A stretch of DNA of 64,000 nucleotides from assembly GCA_021802775.1 (NCBI GenBank), contig JAJZRJ010000002.1, positions 51,857-115,856 of the forward strand. The letters are read 5' to 3'. The notes beneath the pieces were generated by a model that saw only the letters and a program-made list of their open reading frames with translations, ran no database searches and was not told the DNA's origin. The DNA comes from Deltaproteobacteria bacterium. GTDB lineage: Bacteria > Desulfobacterota > Desulfobulbia > Desulfobulbales > Desulfurivibrionaceae. Of the stretch, positions 8,178 to 19,484 are shown piece by piece; position 1 is the first letter of the stretch, and every line of letters begins with the position of its first letter. A program made the translations under genes and the position numbers.

Positions 8178-9275
8178 ATGCGGTTGGTGATTACAGGCGG
8201 CGGCACCGGCGGCCATCTCTTTCCGGGGATTGCGCTGGCCGAAGGGATGCTGCAGCGGTTTCCGCGGGGAAAGGTGATGTTCATCGGTACCGACCGGCAT
8301 CTCGACAATCAGGCCTTGGCGGGTAAGCCCTTTACGGTGGTGGCCTTGGCCAGCCGCGCGCTCAAGGGGAAATCCCTGCTGCGCCAGCTCGGCGCCCTGT
8401 TGCAGGTGCCGGTGAGTGTCTGGCGGGCGATGCAGTTGCTGCGGCAGTTCAAGCCCGACCTGGTGTTCGGGGTCGGCGGCTATGTGACCGGGCCGGTATT
8501 GCTGGCGGCGCGCCTTCTGGGAATCCGCACCGCCATCCACGAGCAGAACTCGATTCCGGGGCTGGCCAACCGGATGCTGGGCCGGATCGTTGACCGGATC
8601 TTCGTCTCGCTGCCCGGCAGTGAAGGTTTCTTCCCGGCAGCCAAGGTGCGGCTCGCCGGCAATCCGGTTCGCCGCGAACTGCTGGCGCGGGCGCAAGAAA
8701 CCGCTGCCCCGCATGAACGGCTCACCGTGCTGGTGCTCGGCGGCAGCCAGGGGGCGCGGGCGGTCAACCGGTTGGTGGTGGAGGCAGTGGGTCAGCTCGC
8801 GGAGAAAAATCGCCTCAATATCATCCATCAGACCGGTATCCATGATGCCGAATGGGTGAAGTCCGGGTATAATGCCGCGGCCGTTGTCGCCCGGGTGGAG
8901 CCGTTTATCAGCGATATGGCGGCGGCCTATGGCGAGGCGGATCTGATCGTCTCCCGGGCCGGCGCCACGACCCTGGCCGAGGTCACGGTCTTCGGCCGGC
9001 CGGCGGTGCTGATACCATACCCCTATGCGGCGGATGACCACCAGCACCACAATGCCCGCTATCTGGCGGAACACGGCGCGGCCCTGATGGCTGACGAGGC
9101 GGAACTGACCGGCGGCAAACTTGCCGGGATGCTGGCCGAGTTGCTGGCCGATGGCGAGAAACGCAGGCTTATGGCAACGCGGGCCAGGGAACTGGGACGG
9201 CCCGCGGCCACCGAAATCATCATCAACGAATGTCTGGCGCTGGCAGGCGCCTGGACCAAGGACGAGACACCCTGA
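8178..9275 (+). CDS. murG: Lipid II synthase (UDP-GlcNAc transferase MurG)
   Basis: Peripheral inner-membrane GT-B glycosyltransferase adding GlcNAc to lipid I to form lipid II. At 365 aa it is normal length. Motifs include [11 protein letters not shown] (about 7-17), the [12 protein letters not shown] segment, GGSQGAR, and the C-terminal [10 protein letters not shown] and [14 protein letters not shown] sequences that bind UDP-GlcNAc. It lies between the small zinc-ribbon gene and murC, whose ATG begins 1 bp after the murG stop. Confidence 0.97.
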   Translation: MRLVITGGGTGGHLFPGIALAEGMLQRFPRGKVMFIGTDRHLDNQALAGKPFTVVALASRALKGKSLLRQLGALLQVPVSVWRAMQLLRQFKPDLVFGVGGYVTGPVLLAARLLGIRTAIHEQNSIPGLANRMLGRIVDRIFVSLPGSEGFFPAAKVRLAGNPVRRELLARAQETAAPHERLTVLVLGGSQGARAVNRLVVEAVGQLAEKNRLNIIHQTGIHDAEWVKSGYNAAAVVARVEPFISDMAAAYGEADLIVSRAGATTLAEVTVFGRPAVLIPYPYAADDHQHHNARYLAEHGAALMADEAELTGGKLAGMLAELLADGEKRRLMATRARELGRPAATEIIINECLALAGAWTKDETP

Positions 9276-9276
9276 T

Positions 9277-10668
<1,392 letters not shown>

Positions 10669-10691
10669 CGGGCGGGCAGCGGGAACGACTC

Positions 10692-11684
10692 ATGGGGCTT
10701 GCGTGCGCGGCATACGAATCCAACCTGACGGAGCGGCCGTTGGCGAACGAGAGCGGTTGGCATAAGGCGGTGATGAATTGGCCGGGAACGCTCCTCTGGG
10801 GCGCGCCGCTGGCCGATTTCACTACGCTCCGCGTCGGCGGTCCTGCTGCGGCGGTGGCCATGCCGGCGGATACTGTCGAACTGATCGCGCTCCTGGCCCT
10901 GCTTCGCGACCACAATGTGTCCTGGCGGGTGATCGGCCGGGGCAGCAACCTGCTGGTTGCCGACCGCGGCTACGACGGGATGGTGATCGTGTTGGGTCGG
11001 CGTTTCGGCGCCATCGAACCGGCGGGGCCGACCACCGTGCGGGTCGAGGCGGGCTGCGGCCTTGCCCGGCTGCTCCAGTGGTGCGTGGCCCAGGAATTGA
11101 CCGGCCTCGAATTCCTCGCCGGTATCCCCGGCAGCGTGGGGGGTGCCCTGGCCATGAACGCGGGTGCCTGGAACAGGGAAATCATGGACCGCATTAGTGC
11201 GGTGGACCTGCTCGATGAAAGCGGCGTCATCCGCAGGGTCGCGCGGGAGGCCCTGAGTTTTAGCTACCGCCACCTGGAACTGGCGCCGGGCACCATCATC
11301 GTGGCCGGCATCTTTGCCCTGTCGGCTGGGGCCGGCAGCGAGATTGATGCGAAGATGGCCGCCCATGTGGCAGCACGCAAGGCCAAGCAGCCGAAAGGAG
11401 TGGCCAATGCCGGCTCCTTTTTCAAGAACCCGCCAGGAGATGCCGCCGGCCGTCTTATTGAACAGGCCGGACTCAAGGGTACCACGCTGGGCGGCGCCAT
11501 GGTCTCGCCGGTGCATGCCAATTTTCTGGTCAATACCGGCACCGCCACGGCGGAGGAGATGTACACTTTGATGCGGTTGGTTCAGGCCCGAGTGGAGGAG
11601 ATTTTCGGGGTGCGCCTTGAACCGGAGGTCCAGCTGCTGGGGGATTTTGCTGAAAACCCCACAGGGAGCAGGGCGCGTGCGTAA
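10692..11684 (+). CDS. murB: UDP-N-acetylenolpyruvoylglucosamine reductase
   Basis: FAD-dependent reductase making UDP-MurNAc. FAD-binding motifs are GRGSNLLVADRGYDG and GIPGSVGGALAMNAGAW; NAGSFFKNP holds the likely proton-donor serine, and the C-terminal LEPEVQLLG holds the conserved Glu. The compact form lacking the Tyr loop suggests a type II MurB. At 330 aa from ATG 10692 it has an N-terminal extension of about 35 residues before the typical start, so a downstream start is possible. The 3' end overlaps the proposed ftsQ GTG by 8 bp. Confidence 0.94.
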   Translation: MGLACAAYESNLTERPLANESGWHKAVMNWPGTLLWGAPLADFTTLRVGGPAAAVAMPADTVELIALLALLRDHNVSWRVIGRGSNLLVADRGYDGMVIVLGRRFGAIEPAGPTTVRVEAGCGLARLLQWCVAQELTGLEFLAGIPGSVGGALAMNAGAWNREIMDRISAVDLLDESGVIRRVAREALSFSYRHLELAPGTIIVAGIFALSAGAGSEIDAKMAAHVAARKAKQPKGVANAGSFFKNPPGDAAGRLIEQAGLKGTTLGGAMVSPVHANFLVNTGTATAEEMYTLMRLVQARVEEIFGVRLEPEVQLLGDFAENPTGSRARA

Positions 11685-12501
11685 TAAGAAGCCGGTCAAG
11701 CAGCGCCTGGGGCAGTCGCCGAAAAATTCGGCCCGTTCCGAGCTGCGCAACAAGCTGATCATCCTTGGAATCGGCTTCTGCGTCGTGCTGGCCGCCCTTG
11801 CTGCCGGGAGCTTTCTCATGCTGAAGGCCCTGGAACGGTCGGAGTTTTTTCAGGTCACCGCCATCCGCATCCAGGGGTGTCAGCGGGTGACCAAGAACCA
11901 GATCCTGGAGCTGAGCGGGGTGGATATCCACACCAACCTGCTTGCCCTCGACCTGGATGAGATCAGGGCCAGGGTCGAGAGCCATGAATGGGTCGAGACG
12001 GCCGAGGTGGACCGCAACTGGCCGAACCGGCTGCGGATCACCATCCGCGAACGGGTGCCGGTGGCATTGGTCAGCCTCAAGGAGGGACTGCACTATCTGG
12101 ATCGGCAGGGAGTCGTCTTTGCCAAGGTGCTGCCGCCCGAGGATTTGGATTATCCGGTGATTACCGGGATGAGCGGTGAGCAGTTGCCGGCGGGAGTGAG
12201 TGGCTCGTCCTTGGACGAGGCCCTGCAATTCATCCGGCTGGCTGGTCGCGGCAGCACCGTGTTGCCGGGGCAGAGCATCTCGGAGATCCACCTGGATGCC
12301 GGTGGTTCGCTCACCCTCTTTCTGGTGGACCGGCCTTTTCCCATCTTTCTGGGCAAGGGCGAGGTGGCGACCAAGTACCACCGCCTGGCCCGGGTGTTGA
12401 ATCGGCTGTACAAGGGAAACGAGTTTGCCGAAACCGCCTATATCCGCATGGATTACCTGCCGGATAAGGTGCTGGTCGGCTTGACGACAGACGCAGTGTA
12501 A
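11677..12501 (+). CDS. ftsQ: Cell division protein FtsQ (POTRA domain)
   Basis: Bitopic divisome protein, 274 aa from the GTG at 11677, which follows AGGGAGCAGGG and overlaps the murB end by 8 bp. It has a basic cytoplasmic tail, one membrane helix (about 28-52), a POTRA-like region (FQVTAIRIQGCQRVTKNQIL) and the beta domain (EWVETAEVDRNWPNRLRITI, with RVPVAL). FtsQ recruits FtsB and FtsL to the septum. Position between murB and ftsA supports the call; ddl, commonly found just before ftsQ, is missing. Confidence 0.93.
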   Translation: MRNKKPVKQRLGQSPKNSARSELRNKLIILGIGFCVVLAALAAGSFLMLKALERSEFFQVTAIRIQGCQRVTKNQILELSGVDIHTNLLALDLDEIRARVESHEWVETAEVDRNWPNRLRITIRERVPVALVSLKEGLHYLDRQGVVFAKVLPPEDLDYPVITGMSGEQLPAGVSGSSLDEALQFIRLAGRGSTVLPGQSISEIHLDAGGSLTLFLVDRPFPIFLGKGEVATKYHRLARVLNRLYKGNEFAETAYIRMDYLPDKVLVGLTTDAV

Positions 12502-12525
12502 CGATTTTTACGGGGTGGTGTGGTA

Positions 12526-13758
12526 ATGGCAAGCGGCGAACGGGGTGAATTGATCGTCGGTCTCGATATCGGTACCACCAAGATTTGCGCAGTGGTGGGG
12601 GAGATTCATGAGGGCCGGGTCGATGTCATCGGCATCGGGCGGCACCATTCGGTGGGGCTCCGGCGCGGGGTGGTGGTGAATATCGAAAGCACGGTGGAGT
12701 CGATCCGCCAGGCGGTGGAAGAGGCGGAACGCATGGCTGGCTGCGAGATCGGCACGGTCTACGTGGGTATTGCCGGCAGCCACATCAAGGGCTTCAACAG
12801 CCACGGGCTGATCGCCATCAAGCATCCGGAGATCCAGCAGGACGATATCGACCGGGTGGTGGATGCTGCCCGGGCGGTGCCGATCCCGCCGGATCAGGAG
12901 ATCATCCACGTACTGCCGCAGGAGTTCATGGTGGACGGCCAGCCCGACATCCAGGACCCCATCGGCATGACCGGGGTGCGCCTGGAGGCGGATGTGCACA
13001 TCGTTACCGGTTCGGTCACTGCGGTGCACAACATCATCAAGTGCTGCAACCGCGCGGGCCTTGAGGTTGCCGATGTGGTGCTGGAGCCGCTGGCCTCGGC
13101 CGAGGCGGTGCTGACCAGGGAGGAGATGGAACTGGGTGTGGGGCTGCTCGACATCGGCGGCGGCACCTCGGATCTGGCGGTCTTCTCCGACGGCACCATC
13201 AAGCATACCTTTGTGCTGGGCCTGGGGGGCCACAACCTGACCAACGATCTGTCGGTCGGGCTGCGCACGCCGGTGAAGGAGGCGGAGCGGCTCAAGGAGG
13301 AGTATGGCTGCGCGCTGGCCTCGATGATCGACAAGGACCAGATCATCGAGGTGCCGAGTGTGGGCGGCCGCAAATCGCGCAAGCTCTCCCGCCGGGTGAT
13401 GGGCGAGATTCTGGAGCCGCGGGTCGAGGAGATGCTGACCCTCATCAACCAGGAACTGGCGGAATCCCACTTCAAGGATGTGGCCAATTCCGGCATGGTC
13501 CTGACCGGCGGCACCTCGCTGCTGGTCAACATGGAGGACCTCGCCGAGCAGATTTTCGACCTGCCGGTACGGATCGGCTATCCGGAAAATATCGGCGGGG
13601 TGGTGGATGTGGTCAACTCGCCGCAGTGGGCCACCGGCGTCGGCCTGGTGATTTACGGCATGCGGCATGAACCGACGTTCGGGTTGCGGAGCAAGAGCAG
13701 CGGCGTTATCGGCCGGGTGGCCGGCCGCATGCGGGATTGGTTCAAGAATATGATGTAG
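12526..13758 (+). CDS. ftsA: Cell division protein FtsA
   Basis: Actin-family ATPase that anchors FtsZ to the membrane. It is 410 aa from the ATG at 12526; a GTG two codons upstream is less likely given the GGGGTGGTG spacing. Nucleotide-binding signatures are GLDIGTTKICAVVGE (phosphate 1), LLDIGGGTSDLAVF (phosphate 2) and MVLTGGTSLL (adenosine). The last ~15 residues (GRMRDWFKNMM) form the amphipathic membrane-targeting helix. FtsA is intact, so the modified FtsI and missing ftsW do not reflect general decay of the cluster. Confidence 0.97.
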   Translation: MASGERGELIVGLDIGTTKICAVVGEIHEGRVDVIGIGRHHSVGLRRGVVVNIESTVESIRQAVEEAERMAGCEIGTVYVGIAGSHIKGFNSHGLIAIKHPEIQQDDIDRVVDAARAVPIPPDQEIIHVLPQEFMVDGQPDIQDPIGMTGVRLEADVHIVTGSVTAVHNIIKCCNRAGLEVADVVLEPLASAEAVLTREEMELGVGLLDIGGGTSDLAVFSDGTIKHTFVLGLGGHNLTNDLSVGLRTPVKEAERLKEEYGCALASMIDKDQIIEVPSVGGRKSRKLSRRVMGEILEPRVEEMLTLINQELAESHFKDVANSGMVLTGGTSLLVNMEDLAEQIFDLPVRIGYPENIGGVVDVVNSPQWATGVGLVIYGMRHEPTFGLRSKSSGVIGRVAGRMRDWFKNMM

Positions 13759-13840
13759 TGTGAAAAACGGGTAAGGCAACGGGGCGATACCGGCAGTCGG
13801 GTGCCGGGTGGTCGGAAGAACATAACGGGGAGCAAAGGCT

Positions 13841-15022
13841 ATGTCGTTCAAACTGGCGGAATCACAATCGCGGGCAAAGATCAAGGTATTCGGGGTCGGT
13901 GGCGGCGGCGGCAACGCGGTCAATACCATGGTGGAGAGCAATCTCCTCGGCGTGGAGTTTATCGCCGGCAATACCGACATGCAGGCCCTGGAACAGTCGC
14001 GGGCAGACATCCGCCTGCAGCTCGGGCCAGTGGTCTCCAAGGGACTCGGCGCCGGCGCCAACCCCGAGGTGGGCCGGGCGGCGGCGGAGGAATCCATTGA
14101 GGATATCCGTAAGCTCCTGAAAGACAGCGACATGGTCTTTGTCACCGCCGGCATGGGCGGCGGCACCGGCACTGGCGCCGCGCCGGTGGTGGCCCGGGTG
14201 GCCAAGGAGCTGGGGGCGCTCACCGTGGGCGTCGTCACCAAGCCCTTTGCCTTCGAAGGCCGCACCCGGATGAAGAATGCCGAGGCGGGCTGGAAGGAGT
14301 TGAGCGAGAGCGTGGACACCATCATCACCATCCCGAACGACCGCCTCATCTCGCTCGCCCAGAAGGGCACCCGCTTCATCGACGGCATGAAGATGGCCGA
14401 CGATGTACTAGTCCAGGCCGTCAAAGGCATCACCGACCTCATCAACCTCCCCGGTTATATCAACCCCGACTTCGCCGACGTCCGTACCGTCATGAACGAG
14501 ATGGGGCCAGCGCTCATGGGCGCCGGCCAGGGAGTCGGCGACAACCGCGCGGTGGAGGCGGTGAACATGGCCATTGCCAGCCCCCTGCTCCAGGACATCA
14601 GCATCGACGGCGCCCGCGGCGTGCTGGTGAACATCTCCGCCCGCCAGGATACCCTGACCATGGCCGAGGTGACCCAGGCGACCACCAAGATCTACGAGGA
14701 GGTCCACGAAGACGCCAACATCATCCTCGGCGTCATCTTCGACGACAATCTGGGTGAGGAACTGCGGGTGACGGTGATCGCCACCGGTATCCGTACCGTG
14801 GAAGGGCTGGAGGACGTGGCCGAGAAGGTGCGGCCGCTCGTTCCCAAGCGCGAGGTCAAGGCCCAGGCGCAGAATCTGCCGTTCAAGGGGCGCGAGAACA
14901 TGCGCCACGAAGCGGTAGCCGCCAATGGCGGCGTGGCTGCCGGCTGCCAGCGCCGGTTTCCCGCCATTCTCAATGAGGATGAGTTCGACCGGCCGACTTT
15001 CCTGCGCAAGAACGAGAGCTAA
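13841..15022 (+). CDS. ftsZ: Cell division GTPase FtsZ
   Basis: Tubulin-like GTPase forming the Z ring. At 393 aa it is typical. GVGGGGGNAVNTM is near the N-terminus, and the tubulin signature GGGTGTGAAP starts at residue 106. The T7 loop region NPDFADVRTVM is present. A linker of about 50 residues leads to the C-terminal FDRPTFLRK peptide used to bind FtsA. A GGGGAGC ribosome-binding site precedes the start. It is the last dcw gene here. Confidence 0.98.
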   Translation: MSFKLAESQSRAKIKVFGVGGGGGNAVNTMVESNLLGVEFIAGNTDMQALEQSRADIRLQLGPVVSKGLGAGANPEVGRAAAEESIEDIRKLLKDSDMVFVTAGMGGGTGTGAAPVVARVAKELGALTVGVVTKPFAFEGRTRMKNAEAGWKELSESVDTIITIPNDRLISLAQKGTRFIDGMKMADDVLVQAVKGITDLINLPGYINPDFADVRTVMNEMGPALMGAGQGVGDNRAVEAVNMAIASPLLQDISIDGARGVLVNISARQDTLTMAEVTQATTKIYEEVHEDANIILGVIFDDNLGEELRVTVIATGIRTVEGLEDVAEKVRPLVPKREVKAQAQNLPFKGRENMRHEAVAANGGVAAGCQRRFPAILNEDEFDRPTFLRKNES

Positions 15023-15085
15023 TCCGCCCGATCGGGGCCGTTGGCAACCGGCTGGCCAGGAGGGTCCGCCGGTTGCTGCCGCGGC

Positions 15086-16798
15086 ATGACCATGCGACAT
15101 AAACCGGCTGCCAGCCAGGACCTTCTCGCCCAGGAGCGCGGCACCATTCGCAAGAAATGGGCCGGCCGGCTGCCGGTGGCGCTGCTCTTCCCGAACGTCT
15201 ACGGGATCGGCGCCTCGAACCTCGGCTTCCAGCTCGTCTACCACCTCGCCAACCAGCACCCCGACATTGTTTGCGAGCGCTTTTTCCTGCCCGAGGAGGG
15301 CGCTCCGCTCCTTTCCTGCGAATCCAGGCGGCCGCTCCGCGATTTCCCGGTGATCCTCTATACCGCCTCCTTCGAGGCGGATTTTTTGAATCTGCTGGCC
15401 ATGCTCGGCACCAGCGGCGCGCCGCTTACGGCGACGGAGCGGGGTGAAGGGGCGCCGCTCGTCATCGGCGGCGGGGTGCTCGCCTTCATGAACCCCGAGC
15501 CGCTGGCGCCGTTCTCCGACCTTTTTGTGGTGGGCGAGGCGGAACCGGTGCTGCCGGCGATCCTCGATGCCCTGGTCAGTCAGCGGGGTAATTCGGATCG
15601 GGAAGAACTGCTGCGCCATCTGGCCACCACCTTCCCTGGCTGCTATGCCCCGCGCTTCTATACCCCCGAGTATCACGACGACGGCACCCTGGCGGCAGTG
15701 GCGGTGACGGAAGGCCTGCCGGCGAGGGTGCGCAAGGTCGTGCTGCCGCAGGCCGCGGTGGCCGGTTATTCGCGGCTGCTGTCGCCCCAGGCCGAATTCG
15801 CCGATCTCTTCCTGGCCGAACTGGGCCGCGGGTGCAGCCGGGGCTGCCGCTTCTGCGCCGCCGGTTTTGTCTACCGCCCGCCGCGGTTGTGGAGCGCCGA
15901 GGCGGTTCTCGCCGCCCTCGCCGAGCGGCCGGCGGACAATCCACGGGTCGGACTGCTCGGCATGGAGATGGCCAACCCGGCGGAACTGGCCCGCATTGCC
16001 GCGCAACTCAACGAGGAGGGCTGCGCCCTTTCCTTTTCCTCCTTGCGGGCCGATGCCCTGGGGCCGGAGCTGGTGGCCCTGCTCGGCAAGAGCAGAATCA
16101 AGACCGCGACCATTGCTCCGGACGGCCCCTCGGAGCGGTTGCGCCGGGTGATCAACAAGGGCATCACCCGGGAAGAGGTGCTGGCGGCGGCGCGCACCCT
16201 GGCCGAGCAGGACATCACCCGGCTCAAGCTTTATTTCATGCTCGGCCTGCCCACCGAGACCGCGGACGACCTGGCCGAGATGGTCGCGCTGGTGCGGGAA
16301 GTGAAGAGGGAACTTCTGGCCGTGGGGCGGCCCAGGGGACGGCTTGCCAATATCACCCTCAGTGTGAGCAGCTTCGTGCCCAAGCCGTGGACCCCGTTTC
16401 AGTACCACCCTTTTGCCGCATTGACAGCGCTCAAAAATGGTCTACAATTCCTGCGCAGGGAACTGGGCCGTGAACCCAATGTGCGTCTGATGGCCGATCA
16501 GCCGGCCAAGGCCCTCTTCCAGGCGGTGCTGGCCCGCGGCGATCGACGGCTGGGGCTCGCGTTTGCCGAGACTCTATGCGACGGTCGGTCCTGGCAACAG
16601 GCATTGGCCGCCCACGATCTGACGCCGGCGTTTTATGCCTCTCGCCAGCGGCCGCGGGACGAGTTGTTTCCCTGGGAGATCGTCGATCACGGCATCCGGC
16701 GTGACTACCTGTGGGCCGAATACCAGCGGGCGCTGGCAGCTAAATCCACGCCCCGGTGCGAGGTGGTGCGATGCCGGCGTTGCGGAGTGTGCCAATGA
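15086..16798 (+). CDS. Radical SAM protein, B12-binding-like N-terminus
   Basis: A 570-aa protein with an N-terminal region resembling the cobalamin-binding-like domain of B12 radical SAM proteins (PNVYGIGASNLGFQLVYHL) and a radical SAM core. The CxxxCxxC cluster motif CSRGCRFC is at about residues 250-257. It resembles uncharacterised large radical SAM proteins of anaerobes; the substrate is unknown. Further Cys near the C-terminus (CEVVRCRRCGVCQ) could bind an extra cluster. The ATG at 15086 is chosen, although an AGGAGG lies ~22 bp upstream and a TTG at 15041 is possible. Its stop overlaps the next start (ATGA). Confidence 0.75.
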   Translation: MTMRHKPAASQDLLAQERGTIRKKWAGRLPVALLFPNVYGIGASNLGFQLVYHLANQHPDIVCERFFLPEEGAPLLSCESRRPLRDFPVILYTASFEADFLNLLAMLGTSGAPLTATERGEGAPLVIGGGVLAFMNPEPLAPFSDLFVVGEAEPVLPAILDALVSQRGNSDREELLRHLATTFPGCYAPRFYTPEYHDDGTLAAVAVTEGLPARVRKVVLPQAAVAGYSRLLSPQAEFADLFLAELGRGCSRGCRFCAAGFVYRPPRLWSAEAVLAALAERPADNPRVGLLGMEMANPAELARIAAQLNEEGCALSFSSLRADALGPELVALLGKSRIKTATIAPDGPSERLRRVINKGITREEVLAAARTLAEQDITRLKLYFMLGLPTETADDLAEMVALVREVKRELLAVGRPRGRLANITLSVSSFVPKPWTPFQYHPFAALTALKNGLQFLRRELGREPNVRLMADQPAKALFQAVLARGDRRLGLAFAETLCDGRSWQQALAAHDLTPAFYASRQRPRDELFPWEIVDHGIRRDYLWAEYQRALAAKSTPRCEVVRCRRCGVCQ

Positions 16799-18246
16799 CC
16801 CCGAAGAACAGCAAGATCACTGATATGGCCAACCTGCGGTCGGTCCGGCCTTTCCGGCTGGTGAAATTTTTTTCCTTCACCGGGTTGGTGGTCTTCCTTT
16901 TCTGCACCCTGGCGCTTTCCTGGTTGATCACCAACCATGCGAAACGGGTGCTTCTGGAACGAAGCGAGGCGTACTCCCTGGTGGTGGCGGAGAACCTCGG
17001 CCATCAGGTCTTCCAGCAGTTCGTGGTGCCCACCGTGCTGCGCTACGGCAAGATCGCCCTGCGGAAACCCGAGCAGCAGCAAGCCCTCGACACGGTGGTA
17101 CGCGACGCCACCCATGGCATGCGGATTCAGTCGGTCACCATCTATGACTCCCGAAAGAACATTGTCTCCTTCAGCACGGAAAAAGAGTTGATCGGCCGGG
17201 TTGACCTGGGCGGCATCGAGTACCAGCGGGCGCTTGAGCGGCAGAGCTCCTCCCGCCTCAATTCACGCGGCAACGTGTTTAACCTCCTGCCCGGCGCGCC
17301 GGAGATCTCCTCGGAGCTGCACACTTATATTCCTTTTATCCAGCGCAAGATCATTGGCAACAGGCCGCCCCCGGTCATGGGCGTTATCGAGGTGGTGCAG
17401 GATCTCTCCGAGGATGCCAAGGAGATCATCCGTTTCCAGGTCTATGTGAGCGCCATCCTCATGGTTATCATGTCGGGGTTGTTCGCGGTGTTGCGTTTCA
17501 TCGTGGCCAAGGCGGAGCGGATCATCGAGAATCGCGCCGAGGAGCGGCGCCGGCTGGAGGAGCAGCTCCACCAGAGCGAGAAGCTGGCCACCCTGGGTAA
17601 GATGGTGGCCTCGGTTTCTCACGAGATCAAGAACCCCCTCGGCATTGTCCGCAGCACCGCCGAGATCCTCGGCAAGCGCCTCAAGAGCGTGGCGCCGGGC
17701 AACGAGCATCTCGCAGCCATCATTGTGGAAGAGACCGGCCGGCTTGACGGCATTGTCCGTGAGTTCCTCGATTTTGCCCGGCCGCAGGTGCCGAAATTCG
17801 CCCTGGCCTCGGTCAACGATATACTGGAGAAGGTGATTCACTTCATCGCGTCCGATCTGGAGAGCCACCGCATCACCCTGGTGCAGGAGCTGGACGGCGC
17901 CCTCGATCCGCTGGCGATCGACCGCGAGCAGCTCTATCGGGCTTTTTTGAATATCCTGCTGAATGGCCGCCAGGCGATGCCGGAGGGCGGTACCCTCACG
18001 GTACGGAGCCGGCGGCAGGAGGGATTATCGGGGGGAGTGGTCGTCGAGGTGGCGGATACCGGGGTCGGCATTGCGCCGGACAAGCTGAGCCGCATCTTCA
18101 CGCCGTTCTACACGGACAAGAACCGGGGTACCGGTTTGGGGCTGGCCATTGTCCAGAACATCGTCGAAAGCCACGGCGGGACGATCGAGGTGGAGAGCGA
18201 GGAGGGGCGGGGGACGCTCTTCCGGGTCATCCTTCCCCGCCGGTAA
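16795..18246 (+). CDS. Membrane sensor histidine kinase (NtrB/AtoS-like)
   Basis: A 483-aa sensor kinase with two membrane helices (about 25-47 and 210-235) enclosing an extracytoplasmic sensor region. A coiled linker (RAEERRRLEEQLHQSEKL) leads to the HisKA H-box SVSHEIKNPLG (His276) and an HATPase_c domain with DTGVGI and GTGLGLAIVQNIV. No response regulator is adjacent, so its partner is elsewhere. The ATG at 16795 overlaps the radical SAM stop as ATGA, implying translational coupling; what links the two functions is unknown. Confidence 0.88.
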   Translation: MTPKNSKITDMANLRSVRPFRLVKFFSFTGLVVFLFCTLALSWLITNHAKRVLLERSEAYSLVVAENLGHQVFQQFVVPTVLRYGKIALRKPEQQQALDTVVRDATHGMRIQSVTIYDSRKNIVSFSTEKELIGRVDLGGIEYQRALERQSSSRLNSRGNVFNLLPGAPEISSELHTYIPFIQRKIIGNRPPPVMGVIEVVQDLSEDAKEIIRFQVYVSAILMVIMSGLFAVLRFIVAKAERIIENRAEERRRLEEQLHQSEKLATLGKMVASVSHEIKNPLGIVRSTAEILGKRLKSVAPGNEHLAAIIVEETGRLDGIVREFLDFARPQVPKFALASVNDILEKVIHFIASDLESHRITLVQELDGALDPLAIDREQLYRAFLNILLNGRQAMPEGGTLTVRSRRQEGLSGGVVVEVADTGVGIAPDKLSRIFTPFYTDKNRGTGLGLAIVQNIVESHGGTIEVESEEGRGTLFRVILPRR

Positions 18247-18286
18247 CGGCGCTGCGGCTATGATCGGCGATGCCGAAATGGTTGGC

Positions 18287-19270
18287 TTACTTCTTTTTCG
18301 CCTTCTTCAGACGTTCCAGGTCGCGCTGCTTTTTCTCGGCCACCTGCTTCTTGAGCTGCTCGTGGTCGTTGAGCAGTTCCTTGTAGGTTTCTTCGGCGCG
18401 TTTTTCGGCATTGGCCTGATCCTGCTTGATCCGTTCGGCCCGCTCCTTGACCTTTTCCGCCTTGATCTTAAGCGTCCGGGTGCCGAAGAGTGAAGAGGCC
18501 AGGTATTTGTTGGCAAAGTGCATCAGGGCGACGTCGTCTTCCTTGATTCTGGCGAGGGTCTCCTCGTCCACCTCGTAGGTGTCCAGAAAAGAGGCGCTCA
18601 GCACAAAGGAACGGAATTTGTCCAGGTCGGTGCTGGCCATGAAGAACATCTTCTTGGCCGGCTCGCTCAGGGTGGCCTGGAGACCGAACGATTTGCGGCG
18701 CATGACGATCTCCATCCAGTCGCGGTTCATCTCGTCCGACTCATCGATGCCCTGATCGATCCGCCATTCCCGGATGGTCTGGGTGTGCTCCTCCTCGTGC
18801 CCCTTGCAGTGGGGTTCCTTGACCAGGAAGTAGAACTCCTCCGCGCCGCTGCCCTCGCTGCCGGCTGCGTGGAAGTATGACATGCCCACCGGGTAGTAAC
18901 GGCAGGTGGTGGGACGGTAAGGATAAATGGTGCAGCCCTCCGGGGTGACGAAGGGGCAACGGCCGTTTTCGTCCATATGCAGCTTCACGCCGGGGAGATC
19001 GGTCTTTTCCAGGTAGGTGGGGGTGGTGAAGCGGAGCAGGAATTCCTCTGCCGGCAGGTTGAGACCGCGGCGGATGCGAAGGATGTCGTAGGGGGTAAGG
19101 ATGATGTTGACCGGGCCGCAGCAGGCGGTGAAGCAGGAGACCCCCGGGTGGCAACGGAATTTGAGCGTGCTTTCCAGGGTAAGCTTCTGGGGGAGGATGT
19201 GGCTCGGGTTGGTTTCGAAACCCGGCAATGTCTTCGTGTCGGCCGGGGCGGTTTTTTTGGTGGCGCTCAT
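18287..19270 (-). CDS. YkgJ-family CxxCxxCC protein with C-terminal coiled coil
   Basis: A 327-aa soluble protein. The N-terminal half has the Cys-rich core of the YkgJ/UPF0153 family, thought to bind zinc or iron: Cys40, Cys46, Cys50, Cys51 (SCFTACCGP), then CPF, GCTIYPYRPTTCRYYP. The C-terminal ~80 residues are a Lys/Glu-rich coiled coil (EKVKERAERIKQDQ) ending in polylysine. The ATG at 19270 is chosen because GAAGGA lies 8 bases upstream; a GTG at 19276 sits too close. It converges on the kinase gene. The biochemical role is unknown. Confidence 0.7.
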   Translation of the reverse strand: MSATKKTAPADTKTLPGFETNPSHILPQKLTLESTLKFRCHPGVSCFTACCGPVNIILTPYDILRIRRGLNLPAEEFLLRFTTPTYLEKTDLPGVKLHMDENGRCPFVTPEGCTIYPYRPTTCRYYPVGMSYFHAAGSEGSGAEEFYFLVKEPHCKGHEEEHTQTIREWRIDQGIDESDEMNRDWMEIVMRRKSFGLQATLSEPAKKMFFMASTDLDKFRSFVLSASFLDTYEVDEETLARIKEDDVALMHFANKYLASSLFGTRTLKIKAEKVKERAERIKQDQANAEKRAEETYKELLNDHEQLKKQVAEKKQRDLERLKKAKKK

Positions 19271-19295
19271 GGGCACATTCCTTCAATAATTTTAG

Positions 19296-19325
19296 GACAT
19301 TATCCGGCAGCGGCCGGATAATGTC
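19296..19325. repeat. Perfect 13-bp inverted repeat with 4-nt loop
   Basis: The arms GACATTATCCGGC and GCCGGATAATGTC are perfectly complementary around AGCG. It sits 26 bp upstream of the minus-strand YkgJ-family start. It lacks a following T run on the plus strand, so it could be an operator, or a hairpin in the leader of the minus-strand gene. Confidence 0.7.
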
Positions 19326-19484
19326 ATGATCCTGCGGCGGTTTTCCAAAGTGGGCACAAAGTAACCATCTCCCGGGCGGGTGTCAAACCTATTTCTGAAA
19401 GGGGGCCGCCGAATGGGGCCACCATGCCGGGTTGAGGCGGCTGAAGGGGGCGGATTGCCCCCTTGGCTGCGGCAAGTTTTTTTC

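Noticed and set aside
16795..18246. Histidine kinase as part of a two-component pair with a neighbour
   Set aside because: No receiver domain is encoded nearby; the radical SAM and YkgJ-family genes are not regulators.
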